Positions 33,955 to 40,495 of a DNA stretch of 40,495 bases are shown piece after piece. The stretch lies in contig JAFZWN010000146.1 of assembly GCA_017617295.1 (NCBI GenBank), forward strand, positions 1-40,495. The letters run 5' to 3'. Both the position numbers and the translations under genes were made by a program. Source of the stretch: Clostridiales bacterium. Its GTDB lineage: Bacteria; Bacillota; Clostridia; Saccharofermentanales; Saccharofermentanaceae. Position 1 is the first letter of the stretch. Each line of letters begins with the position of its first letter. The notes under the pieces are model-generated. The model worked only from the letters and a program-made list of their open reading frames with translations. It was not told where the DNA came from and ran no database searches.

Positions 33955-35310
33955 TCAGCCTTCTGACTTCATGTCCTTTTTGACTCCGCTGTATTCCTTC
34001 TCTTCGAGAGGCAGGACGGCGTTGAAGATGATACCTACAAGAGCACCGACTGCAAGACCCGTGAGAGAGATGTCAACTGAACCAAGCGTGATGTCGATGG
34101 ATTCGGCTGCACAATACTTGACGCCGACGGACAGGCCCAGGATGAGAGCCGCGATGATGACGTTTCTGCTCTTGCCGAAATCGACCTGGTTCTCAACGAT
34201 GTTACGTACACCGACTGCAGAGATCATACCGTAAAGGACGATCGAAACACCACCGATGGTCGCAGCAGGGAGCGATCCGATCAGAGCCGCGAACTTCGGG
34301 CAGAAGGAGAAGAGGATCGCGCAGTAAGCAGCGATACGGATGACCCTGGGGTCATAAACTTTCGTCAGGGAAAGAACACCGGTGTTCTCGCCGTATGTCG
34401 TGTTCGCAGGAGCTCCGAAAAGCGAAGCGAGCATGGTAGCAAGACCATCACCGAGGAGAGTCCTGTGAAGCCCCGGGTCCTCGATAAAGTTTTTGTTCGT
34501 TGTGGAAGAGATAGCGGAGATGTCACCGATATGCTCGACCATAGTAGCCAGTGCGATCGGCATGATCGTGATCAGGGCATTGGTGATTTTCGAGCCGTCC
34601 GGAGATTTGAAAACTGCGAACACGGTATCTTCCATCTTGAACGGAAGACCGATCCAGGCTGCCTCACTTACCGCACTGAAATCAACGATATGCAGGCAGA
34701 TGGCTGCGATATAAGAAACGATGACACCTAAGAGGATCGGTACGATCTTTATCATGCCCTTACCGAAGATGTTGCACACGATAACGACCAGTATCGCCAG
34801 AATGGCAACGAGCCAGTTGCTCTGGCAGCTGTCGATAGCCGAAGATGAGAGCGTAAGACCGATCGCGATGATGATCGGGCCTGTTACGATCGGCGGGAAG
34901 AAGCGCATGACCTTCTTCTGTCCGAAAGCCTTGATAAGTCCCGCCAGCACCAGATAGAGCGCACCGGCGGCCAGTACACCCAAGCAGGCATACGGCAGAA
35001 GTTCCGGATGAAGCACCTCTACTTTTTCTCCGCCTTCAAGGGTCTCCACCGTCCATGCGACCATCTTATATCCTCCGATAAATGCGAAGGAAGAACCCAA
35101 GAACGCGGGCACCTTACCCTTTGTCAGAAAATGGAAAAGCAATGTACCCAAACCTGCGAACAGAAGTGTCGCAGATACAGATAGACCGGTCAGCGCCGGC
35201 ACAAGAACTGTCGCGCCGAACATAGCAAACATATGCTGGAATCCTAGCACGAGCATCTTGTTGTAACCTAACTTGCGGGCATCATAGACACCGCCGTTTT
35301 GTTCACTCAT
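33955..35310 (-). CDS. uraA: Uracil permease (NCS2 family)
   Basis: This 451-residue, roughly 14-helix transporter imports uracil by proton symport in the membrane. GFQHMFAMFGATVLVP at the N-terminus is the family signature; Glu residues in MVEHIGDISAIS and the N-T-x-Y-G-E-N block (PANTTYGENTGVLSLT) bind substrate in UraA. Length is normal. GGAGG lies 6 bases before the ATG, with TATAAT 40 bases upstream. The leader is too short for a PyrR-type attenuator. It is a single-gene unit. Xanthine transport by a close relative cannot be excluded, but the TYGENTG pattern favours uracil. Confidence 0.93.
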   Translation of the reverse strand: MSEQNGGVYDARKLGYNKMLVLGFQHMFAMFGATVLVPALTGLSVSATLLFAGLGTLLFHFLTKGKVPAFLGSSFAFIGGYKMVAWTVETLEGGEKVEVLHPELLPYACLGVLAAGALYLVLAGLIKAFGQKKVMRFFPPIVTGPIIIAIGLTLSSSAIDSCQSNWLVAILAILVVIVCNIFGKGMIKIVPILLGVIVSYIAAICLHIVDFSAVSEAAWIGLPFKMEDTVFAVFKSPDGSKITNALITIMPIALATMVEHIGDISAISSTTNKNFIEDPGLHRTLLGDGLATMLASLFGAPANTTYGENTGVLSLTKVYDPRVIRIAAYCAILFSFCPKFAALIGSLPAATIGGVSIVLYGMISAVGVRNIVENQVDFGKSRNVIIAALILGLSVGVKYCAAESIDITLGSVDISLTGLAVGALVGIIFNAVLPLEEKEYSGVKKDMKSEG

Positions 35311-35346
35311 AGACGACCTCCCGAAAAGATTATTTACCTATAAAAA

Positions 35347-35352
35347 ATTATA
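35347..35352 (-). promoter_or_regulatory. Putative -10 box for uraA
   Basis: The minus strand reads TATAAT in GGGATATAATTTTTT, about 37 bases before the uraA ATG. No good -35. Confidence 0.45.
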
Positions 35353-35434
35353 TCCCAACAGTTTCTCTTTTCATTGTTACAATTTCGCCCGGTCAGCTTT
35401 GAGATCCCGATCTTATGGGATGGACCGAAAGTAG

Positions 35435-35443
35435 TGGTATACT
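35435..35443 (+). promoter_or_regulatory. Extended -10 promoter for the P-loop/Cys4 gene
   Basis: TGGTATACT (TGnTATACT) lies 32 bases before the ATG at 35475, which excludes the longer frame opening at 35415. Confidence 0.4.
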
Positions 35444-35474
35444 TCTACTGATAAAGCCGCAGCATGAGGTGAAA

Positions 35475-36371
35475 ATGTCTAGGATCGTATTTGTTATCGG
35501 AGTACTGGCGTCGGGAAAGACCGCATTCATAAAAAAGAACTTCCCTGCCAGGAAATACAAGATACTGAATATAAAGAACTATCAGGCAAAGCTCAAGGAC
35601 AAGGAGAACCACGGCGCCGTCCTGTCCACCGAGAAGCACATGCAGATCCTCATGAATGCCCAGCGCCTGATCCTTGACGATGCGATCAGATTCCTGAAAC
35701 AGGACCGTGACGTAGTTGTCGAACATACCCTCTTCAAGTCCATAAGACGTAAGGAATATATCGATATCATCAAGAAGTCCACTGACGCAACGGTCGAAGT
35801 CTATGTTATGCAGCCCCCTCCCGAACAGTGGAAAAGGGATATGGAGATCAAGAAACTCGATCCCGCTGTTATCAAGCAGGCGGACGAGTTCGAATTCCCC
35901 GATCCATCAGAAGGCTTCGATGCCATATACAAGGTCACGGGAGATGACATCATACTGTGGGAGACCGGAAGAAGCCGTGAGAAGGTGATCCCTCATCCCG
36001 AAGAATCGGAAACGGAGGACACCCCGGTTGAAGATCCCTCTTCAGCCGAGAACAACAATCTTCTCGAGAGCATGTATGTCAGGAAATTCTGGCACTACTG
36101 CGAAGTCTGCGGCAAGAAGGAGTATCTGACTGCCGATGAAGCCCATAAAGCGGGTTGGGACTATCCTCCGATAATGGGTCATTTCAGATGGCCGGGACCC
36201 AGGATCTGCGGTAACTGCAGCATATTTGACACTCTCTACTGGAAGATGACCCAGCAGGAACTGTCTCTGGCTCTCCCCAAATCCGGTGGTTTGACCGCAA
36301 AGGAAAAGGAGACTTTGTACAGGATCAAGAATGAGCCCGAAAGTCTCCTTAAGGACAGCGAAGAGGCTTAA
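35475..36371 (+). CDS. P-loop kinase-like protein with C-terminal Cys4 site (unknown)
   Basis: This 298-residue protein starts with a P-loop, GVLASGKT (9-16), in a fold like zeta-toxin or polynucleotide kinases: VVVEHTLFKS and VYVMQPPPEQWKRDM fit the strand-plus-lid layout of that group. A Pro/Glu/Ser/Thr linker (~178-195) leads to a C-terminal ~95-residue domain with C209-x-x-C212 and C245-x-x-C248, probably a zinc ribbon, rich in Trp and Tyr. The ATG at 35475 is chosen because GAGGTG precedes it and because the likely -10 box falls inside the longer frame. It ends 14 bases from the convergent serpin gene. The substrate could be nucleotide, RNA or peptidoglycan sugar; I cannot tell. Confidence 0.8.
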   Translation: MSRIVFVIGVLASGKTAFIKKNFPARKYKILNIKNYQAKLKDKENHGAVLSTEKHMQILMNAQRLILDDAIRFLKQDRDVVVEHTLFKSIRRKEYIDIIKKSTDATVEVYVMQPPPEQWKRDMEIKKLDPAVIKQADEFEFPDPSEGFDAIYKVTGDDIILWETGRSREKVIPHPEESETEDTPVEDPSSAENNNLLESMYVRKFWHYCEVCGKKEYLTADEAHKAGWDYPPIMGHFRWPGPRICGNCSIFDTLYWKMTQQELSLALPKSGGLTAKEKETLYRIKNEPESLLKDSEEA

Positions 36372-36385
36372 TTTACCGTCCGGTA

Positions 36386-37663
36386 TTATCCTATCGAATT
36401 GACAGTTCCTATGAATACGGGTGTATATGTATCCGTTTCCGCGATAACGAACATAAACGGCCTGTTAAGCTCCACATGTGCCGAACGGATATGCAGCCCC
36501 AAGGTGTCAAGGCATACTGACGTGGCTGCGGAAGCGGATGTTCCGTGCTCATCAAGGTCTATATGCGTATTCTGAATGACTTCGGATATATAAAGCTCGG
36601 AAAGATCGGCGATCCCGGTAAGATCGGCTGCGAAAGGATCATATGCAGTCTCTATTCCGAGTGTCTGAAGACAATCATCAAGCGTCAATTCCGAATCAAA
36701 GGAAAACTTCGGAACGGTAACGTCAAGATCGATATCGCCTGTCCTTGATGCCAGAAGATCCATATAATCCTCAGAAGTGAACGAAGCGGCGAACTCATTC
36801 GCACTCAGGGAATCGTCAGAAGGAAGGATCGCGATAAAACAGTAAGGTCCGTAATACCCCTTGATAAAACCCGTAGCAATATCGCTCTCTATATAGAGTC
36901 TCTCATTCCTGTTCATATATGTTACGTTCTCTTCGATCCCCGAACTGTTAACAAAGATCCCCTCCTCATCATTTCCTTCGGGGAACTCCTCGAGCCAGGC
37001 TCCCTCAAAAGCTATCGTATTGATAAGGAACATGACATCCGTAGGCTCGATATGATCGATGATGCCGTCGATCATGCCGTTCGTCTGTTCCCTGATCTCA
37101 TCATTGATCACAGAAGGAGTGTCCGCGTCAAAAGGCACGACGTTGACCGATGCCCCGAGATCTTCCCTTACCTGATCCAGGTATTCCTCATTAACTGCAT
37201 CCGTTATCCGGTCGTTGATCCAGACGGAATTACAGGAGCTTACAGCCGTATTATCGTACTCCCCTTCAAGGATGCCGTTAAGAACGGCAGAGAATCCGTA
37301 TCCATCCTCATATGTGCTCCCCGGAAAGAGCGCGTCCGTGATCTCATCTCTTGTAGTACCGCGGGCGCCGATGTTTACCGATTGAAGCGCGAGCATAAGT
37401 GAAGCCGGGGATACCATAAAGTTCTGCCCGTCGGGACTTTCTGCGCATAAAGCATTTAAAAGATCGAAAGAAAACTCTCTGTAAGAATCCGCCGCGCTGT
37501 GCTCTTCATCATCTTCCGGGTCCGTCTCCCGGTCAGCCTCCTGTTCCACCCGGGCTTGAACGGGGCGGCCGCCGATAGATCCCTGATCATCAGCGCTTCT
37601 GCATGAAGCCAGGCTTCCTGCAAGAACAGAAAGCGCAAGTACTGCCGTTATAGTCTTTTTCAT
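36386..37663 (-). CDS. Serpin-family protease inhibitor, lipoprotein
   Basis: This 425-residue protein has a lipoprotein signal peptide with lipobox LASC (Cys21), then a charged Asp/Glu linker, then a full serpin domain (~60-425). FMVSPASLMLALQSVNIGARGTT and the C-terminal HVELNRPFMFVIAE are serpin signatures. The reactive-centre hinge is EHGTSASAATS, with Gly374 as P15 and small residues at P12-P9, so it should be inhibitory. Counting from P15, P1-P1' is Leu388-Gly389, suggesting chymotrypsin- or elastase-like targets. The serpin would sit on the outer face of the membrane. AAGGAG lies about 10 bases before the ATG. It follows MATE by 70 bases on the same strand. Confidence 0.92.
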   Translation of the reverse strand: MKKTITAVLALSVLAGSLASCRSADDQGSIGGRPVQARVEQEADRETDPEDDEEHSAADSYREFSFDLLNALCAESPDGQNFMVSPASLMLALQSVNIGARGTTRDEITDALFPGSTYEDGYGFSAVLNGILEGEYDNTAVSSCNSVWINDRITDAVNEEYLDQVREDLGASVNVVPFDADTPSVINDEIREQTNGMIDGIIDHIEPTDVMFLINTIAFEGAWLEEFPEGNDEEGIFVNSSGIEENVTYMNRNERLYIESDIATGFIKGYYGPYCFIAILPSDDSLSANEFAASFTSEDYMDLLASRTGDIDLDVTVPKFSFDSELTLDDCLQTLGIETAYDPFAADLTGIADLSELYISEVIQNTHIDLDEHGTSASAATSVCLDTLGLHIRSAHVELNRPFMFVIAETDTYTPVFIGTVNSIG

Positions 37664-37733
37664 TACACTGATACTCCTTATCCTTGATGTCTGTATCTGA
37701 TTAGACGCAAACCGCGGACAAAGGTTGCAGGAT

Positions 37734-39071
37734 CTATTTTCCCAGTCTGTCTCTCGTCAGGAAATAATATCCGTATTCGAATATTGCCTGGGCAGTCCAT
37801 CCTATGGCGCAGGCATATGCTTCCGCGACGATCCCCATCTTCGGGACCCAGAGAAACACGATAAGAGCGCGGATGGATATCTGAAGTATGGTGGAAATGA
37901 GAGCAATATGCATCTTGTCCATTCCCCTGAAGTATCCCTGTATGGCATTGACTATGCAGGCCAGAAGGAAGATACCGGATTTGACGGTCAGATACTTTAC
38001 ACCGATCTCTATCATGCCGGTCGCTCCGTCCGGAGTCAGCAGGATCATGATCGGAGTCTTAAGGAGCATGACAAGAGTGAAGATTATCGGAAAATAGCAG
38101 AGAGCTACCATAAGACCCAGCCTTATGGAATCCCTGACTCTTTTTCTGTTTCCCGCTCCCCTGTTCTGGGCCGCACAAGTCATGATGCCGCTTCCTATGC
38201 TCTGGGCGGGAATGCATGCAAAATCGTCGACACGGCATACGGCATTGAAAGCATCGATGGCGACTATCCCCTGCGTGTTGATGACTCCCTGGATAAAGAG
38301 CTTTCCGACCGGCTGGGCCGCCTGCTGGAGAGCCGTCATGGATCCGAGTGTCAACGTCTTTTTGAGGAGCGTATGATCGATCCTGATATCTTCCTTACGC
38401 AGATTAAGCATCTCACACCTTCTGCTTATATAGAAAATGCAGCAGATCACGGATATCATCTCGGCAAGGACCGTGGCAAGTCCCGCTCCGGCAACTCCCA
38501 TTCCGAATACTCCGATAAAAAGAAGATCCATGAGGATATTAAGCGCACACGATATCCCGAGGAAAACGACGGGGGATGAAGAGTTCCCTATTCCTCGGAG
38601 TGAATGCGACATAATGTTATACTGGAACGTGAAGAGAAAACCCACGAACATGATGCGGAGATAGATAAGTGCCTGGGACATGATGTCGGACGGAGTATTA
38701 AGAAGCCTCAGGATAAGAGGCGCCGCGAAAAAACCGATAACAAAGACCGTCAGGCTGAAGAAAAGCCCGAAGATGACCGTGGTGGCGAATTCCCTCTTCA
38801 GCCGCCTGAGATCCCCCTCGCCATAGATCCTGGCAATGAGGATCGACGCCCCCATTCCGAGCCCCGAGGCTCCGAGGACCATAATAGTCATGACGGGATT
38901 GGAAACGGAGACGGCACCCATGGGGATCTCTCCGAGCATCTTACTGATGATGACAGAATCCGCCATGTTGTATGTGAGCTGAAGGAAGTTACCGAGTATC
39001 ATCGGAACGGCATATCTTATGATCAGGAAAAAGATATTTCCCTTTGTCATGTCATGCGAACCCGATGCCAC
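37734..39071 (-). CDS. MATE-family multidrug exporter
   Basis: This 445-residue protein has about 12 membrane helices in two similar halves (ex. AVPMILGNFLQLTYNMADSV and the GSMTALQQAAQP start of the second half). It should export cationic drugs by Na+ or H+ antiport. The start is a GTG at 39071, since AGGAGG lies 8 bases before it; the first ATG is eight codons in. A -10 box at 39109-39104 is shared symmetrically with the divergent AKR gene. Substrate unknown. Confidence 0.93.
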   Translation of the reverse strand: MASGSHDMTKGNIFFLIIRYAVPMILGNFLQLTYNMADSVIISKMLGEIPMGAVSVSNPVMTIMVLGASGLGMGASILIARIYGEGDLRRLKREFATTVIFGLFFSLTVFVIGFFAAPLILRLLNTPSDIMSQALIYLRIMFVGFLFTFQYNIMSHSLRGIGNSSSPVVFLGISCALNILMDLLFIGVFGMGVAGAGLATVLAEMISVICCIFYISRRCEMLNLRKEDIRIDHTLLKKTLTLGSMTALQQAAQPVGKLFIQGVINTQGIVAIDAFNAVCRVDDFACIPAQSIGSGIMTCAAQNRGAGNRKRVRDSIRLGLMVALCYFPIIFTLVMLLKTPIMILLTPDGATGMIEIGVKYLTVKSGIFLLACIVNAIQGYFRGMDKMHIALISTILQISIRALIVFLWVPKMGIVAEAYACAIGWTAQAIFEYGYYFLTRDRLGK

Positions 39072-39100
39072 AAAAATACCTCCTCGATTCCCTTACGACC

Positions 39101-39114
39101 TGTATTATAATACA
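39101..39114. promoter_or_regulatory. Palindromic shared -10 element (divergent MATE and AKR promoters)
   Basis: TGTATTATAATACA is a perfect 14-base palindrome. It gives TATAAT on the plus strand at 39106-39111, 28 bases before the AKR ATG, and the same on the minus strand at 39109-39104, 33 bases before the MATE GTG. Both distances suit active promoters, so one symmetric site may fire in either direction. Confidence 0.55.
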
Positions 39115-39138
39115 GAAAAATGAGATGGAGACCCCGTT

Positions 39139-40317
39139 ATGCAGTACCGAAATGACCTCCCCATACTTGGCTACGGTTGTATGAGATTCACAAAGGACAG
39201 TAAAGGCAAGCTCGATTACGCCAAGGCCGAAAAAGAGATCTTACGCGCATACGAACTCGGCATAGATTATTTTGATACGGCATATCTTTATAACGGCAGC
39301 GAAGAACTGCTCGGAGAAGTGTTTGAGAAGAATCATATGAGGGACAAGGTAAAGATCGCCGCCAAACTCCCGCAGTATATGGTCAGGGACAGAAAGGGCC
39401 TCGATAAATATCTGGACGAGGAACTGCGAAGGCTTCGGACCGACCATATCGATTACTATTTCATGCATCATATGACAGATCATGCCCAGCTTCAAAAGCT
39501 TATGGATATGGGCTTTCCCGAATGGGTCGAGGAAAAGAAGTCACAGGGAAAGATAGGCCATATCGGCTTTTCTTACCACGGAACCACCCCGACATTCCTT
39601 AAGATCCTGAACGCCTATCCCTGGGAGATCACCATAGTCCAGTATAACTACATGGACGAGACCACACAGGCGGGCAGGACGGGAGTCGAAGCCGCTGCCG
39701 CCAAAGGCATACCCGTTGTAATCATGGAGCCTCTGCGCGGAGGAAAGCTCGTCGATCTGCTTCCTCAGAAAGCCAAGGACATGATATCCTCGGATCCTCA
39801 CGGCTGGAGCGCGGCGGAATGGGCATTCCGGTGGCTCTGGGATCAGAAAGCGGTAACCTGCGTCCTGTCGGGGATGAACTCGATCGATATGATAGAAGAG
39901 AACTGCAGGATAGCTTCAAACGTAACGCCCGGCACATTCGGAGAAAATGAATTTGCAGTGATCGGTAAGATAAAAGATGCAATATCCGAGACCATGAAGA
40001 TAGGCTGTACGGCTTGCGGTTACTGTATGCCCTGCCCCGCAGGGATAGACATCCCGGGATACTTCCGCTGCTATAACCATCTCTATTCGGAAAAGAAGCA
40101 GTCAGCGCACTGGGAATTCATCCAGACTATCGCGCTGCATCATGACAGTTCTTTATTCGGAGCATGCCTTAACTGCGGAAAGTGCGAGAAGCACTGCCCC
40201 CAAAATATCGAGATCAGGAAAGAACTTGCAATAGCGGACCGTAAACTCCGCTCATTCCCGTATAATGTAGCCATCCCTATGGCAAAAAGGATAATGATCG
40301 GGAAAAAGCCTCAGTAG
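39139..40317 (+). CDS. Aldo/keto reductase with C-terminal ferredoxin-type 4Fe-4S domain
   Basis: This 392-residue protein has an AKR barrel (~1-270) with Asp46, Tyr51 (DTAYLY) and Lys76 (IAAKLP) as catalytic residues, and a C-terminal domain with CTACGYCMPC and, further on, CLNCGKCEKHCP. These fit two 4Fe-4S clusters, as in the predicted oxidoreductases common in Clostridia. The enzyme probably links NAD(P)H or ferredoxin electrons to carbonyl reduction. GGAG lies 8 bases before the ATG. The end overlaps by 7 bases the end of the convergent partial gene. Substrate unknown. Confidence 0.94.
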   Translation: MQYRNDLPILGYGCMRFTKDSKGKLDYAKAEKEILRAYELGIDYFDTAYLYNGSEELLGEVFEKNHMRDKVKIAAKLPQYMVRDRKGLDKYLDEELRRLRTDHIDYYFMHHMTDHAQLQKLMDMGFPEWVEEKKSQGKIGHIGFSYHGTTPTFLKILNAYPWEITIVQYNYMDETTQAGRTGVEAAAAKGIPVVIMEPLRGGKLVDLLPQKAKDMISSDPHGWSAAEWAFRWLWDQKAVTCVLSGMNSIDMIEENCRIASNVTPGTFGENEFAVIGKIKDAISETMKIGCTACGYCMPCPAGIDIPGYFRCYNHLYSEKKQSAHWEFIQTIALHHDSSLFGACLNCGKCEKHCPQNIEIRKELAIADRKLRSFPYNVAIPMAKRIMIGKKPQ

Positions 40318-40495
40318 ACCTTATAGCATCCCCTGCAGAACTTTGCCTTTGACGGAGCTGCGAAGATAAAGACCGAGCGAAGTATATCCGCGCCGCTGGC
40401 GGCAAAATTGACCCATGCGATAAACCTTAGTATCCCCCCTCCGAAGTCCGGGATAAATGCCGACAGGATAAAAGGGATCACCGTCAGGACCGCAA
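40311..40495 (-). CDS. C-terminal end of a membrane protein, DUF3267-like (partial)
   Basis: I translated the minus strand by hand: an open frame enters from the right edge and stops at TGA (40313-40311). The 60 visible residues read as two helices (VLTVIPFILSAFIP, then WVNFAASGADILRSVFIFAA) and a tail KAKFCRGCYKVY. The NxxxSGxDxxRxxF pattern recalls the C-terminus of DUF3267 putative membrane zinc peptidases. The start and most of the gene are outside the window, so the family call is tentative. It overlaps the AKR stop by 7 bases. Confidence 0.55.
   Translation of the reverse strand, partial: AVLTVIPFILSAFIPDFGGGILRFIAWVNFAASGADILRSVFIFAAPSKAKFCRGCYKVY

Noticed and set aside
35311..35346. 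PyrR-type attenuator or riboswitch before uraA
   Set aside because: The likely transcript leader is only about 30 bases and holds no hairpin pair.
37725..38579. Plus-strand frame of 284 residues
   Set aside because: It lies antisense to the MATE gene, has charged low-complexity sequence and no ribosome binding site; it is a shadow of a GC-rich coding strand.

Overview
The window reads as a chromosomal stretch from an anaerobic, Gram-positive-type bacterium of the class Clostridia, most likely a fibre-degrading gut or rumen organism. The grounds are strong AGGAGG-type ribosome binding sites, TATAAT-type -10 boxes, many 1-base and 4-base gene overlaps, a GH5 cellulase, a lipoprotein serpin, a ferredoxin-fused aldo/keto reductase, and a LanFEG/Cpr-like peptide-resistance ABC module. 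I cannot name a genus from sequence alone. No rRNA, tRNA, IS element, phage gene or CRISPR array was seen. About three quarters of the coding sequence is on the minus strand.

Layout (minus-strand operons are read right to left). 1-6.9 kb: sialate O-acetylesterase-like gene, SNF2 helicase, and a polytopic membrane protein that runs off the left edge. 6.9-11.8 kb: a large bitopic Ser/Thr/Pro-rich membrane protein with a repeated cytoplasmic motif, an SDR and a YbiT/YkpA-type ABC-F ATPase, tightly coupled. 12.0-18.2 kb: a five-gene run of D-Ala-D-Ala ligase, HI0933-type flavoprotein, dCMP deaminase, phenylacetate-CoA ligase and a membrane-anchored GH5 cellulase. 18.4-20.5 kb (+): a GT-C-like membrane protein. 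20.6-25.9 kb: EF-G-like GTPase, a zinc-ribbon/coiled-coil/DUF4177 protein and an orphan prepilin-like protein with an 18-bp tandem repeat. 26.0-28.3 kb (+): a DeoB-DeoC fusion and a small Arg-rich membrane protein with its own promoter and terminator. 28.4-33.8 kb: response regulator, ABC ATPase, two permeases, histidine kinase and a PAS-GGDEF protein. 33.9-35.3 kb: uracil permease. 35.5-36.4 kb (+): P-loop protein with a Cys4 tail. 36.4-39.1 kb: serpin lipoprotein and MATE exporter. 39.1-40.3 kb (+): AKR-ferredoxin. The right edge holds the 3' end of a DUF3267-like membrane protein.

There is no single obvious new defence system. The points most worth a second look are the large repeat-bearing membrane protein and its SDR/ABC-F partners, the DeoB-DeoC fusion with Ser at the phospho-Thr position, the palindromic -10 shared by the MATE and AKR genes, the paired TATAAAG repeats ahead of the peptide-resistance ABC genes, the zinc-ribbon/coiled-coil/DUF4177 protein, and the P-loop/Cys4 protein.
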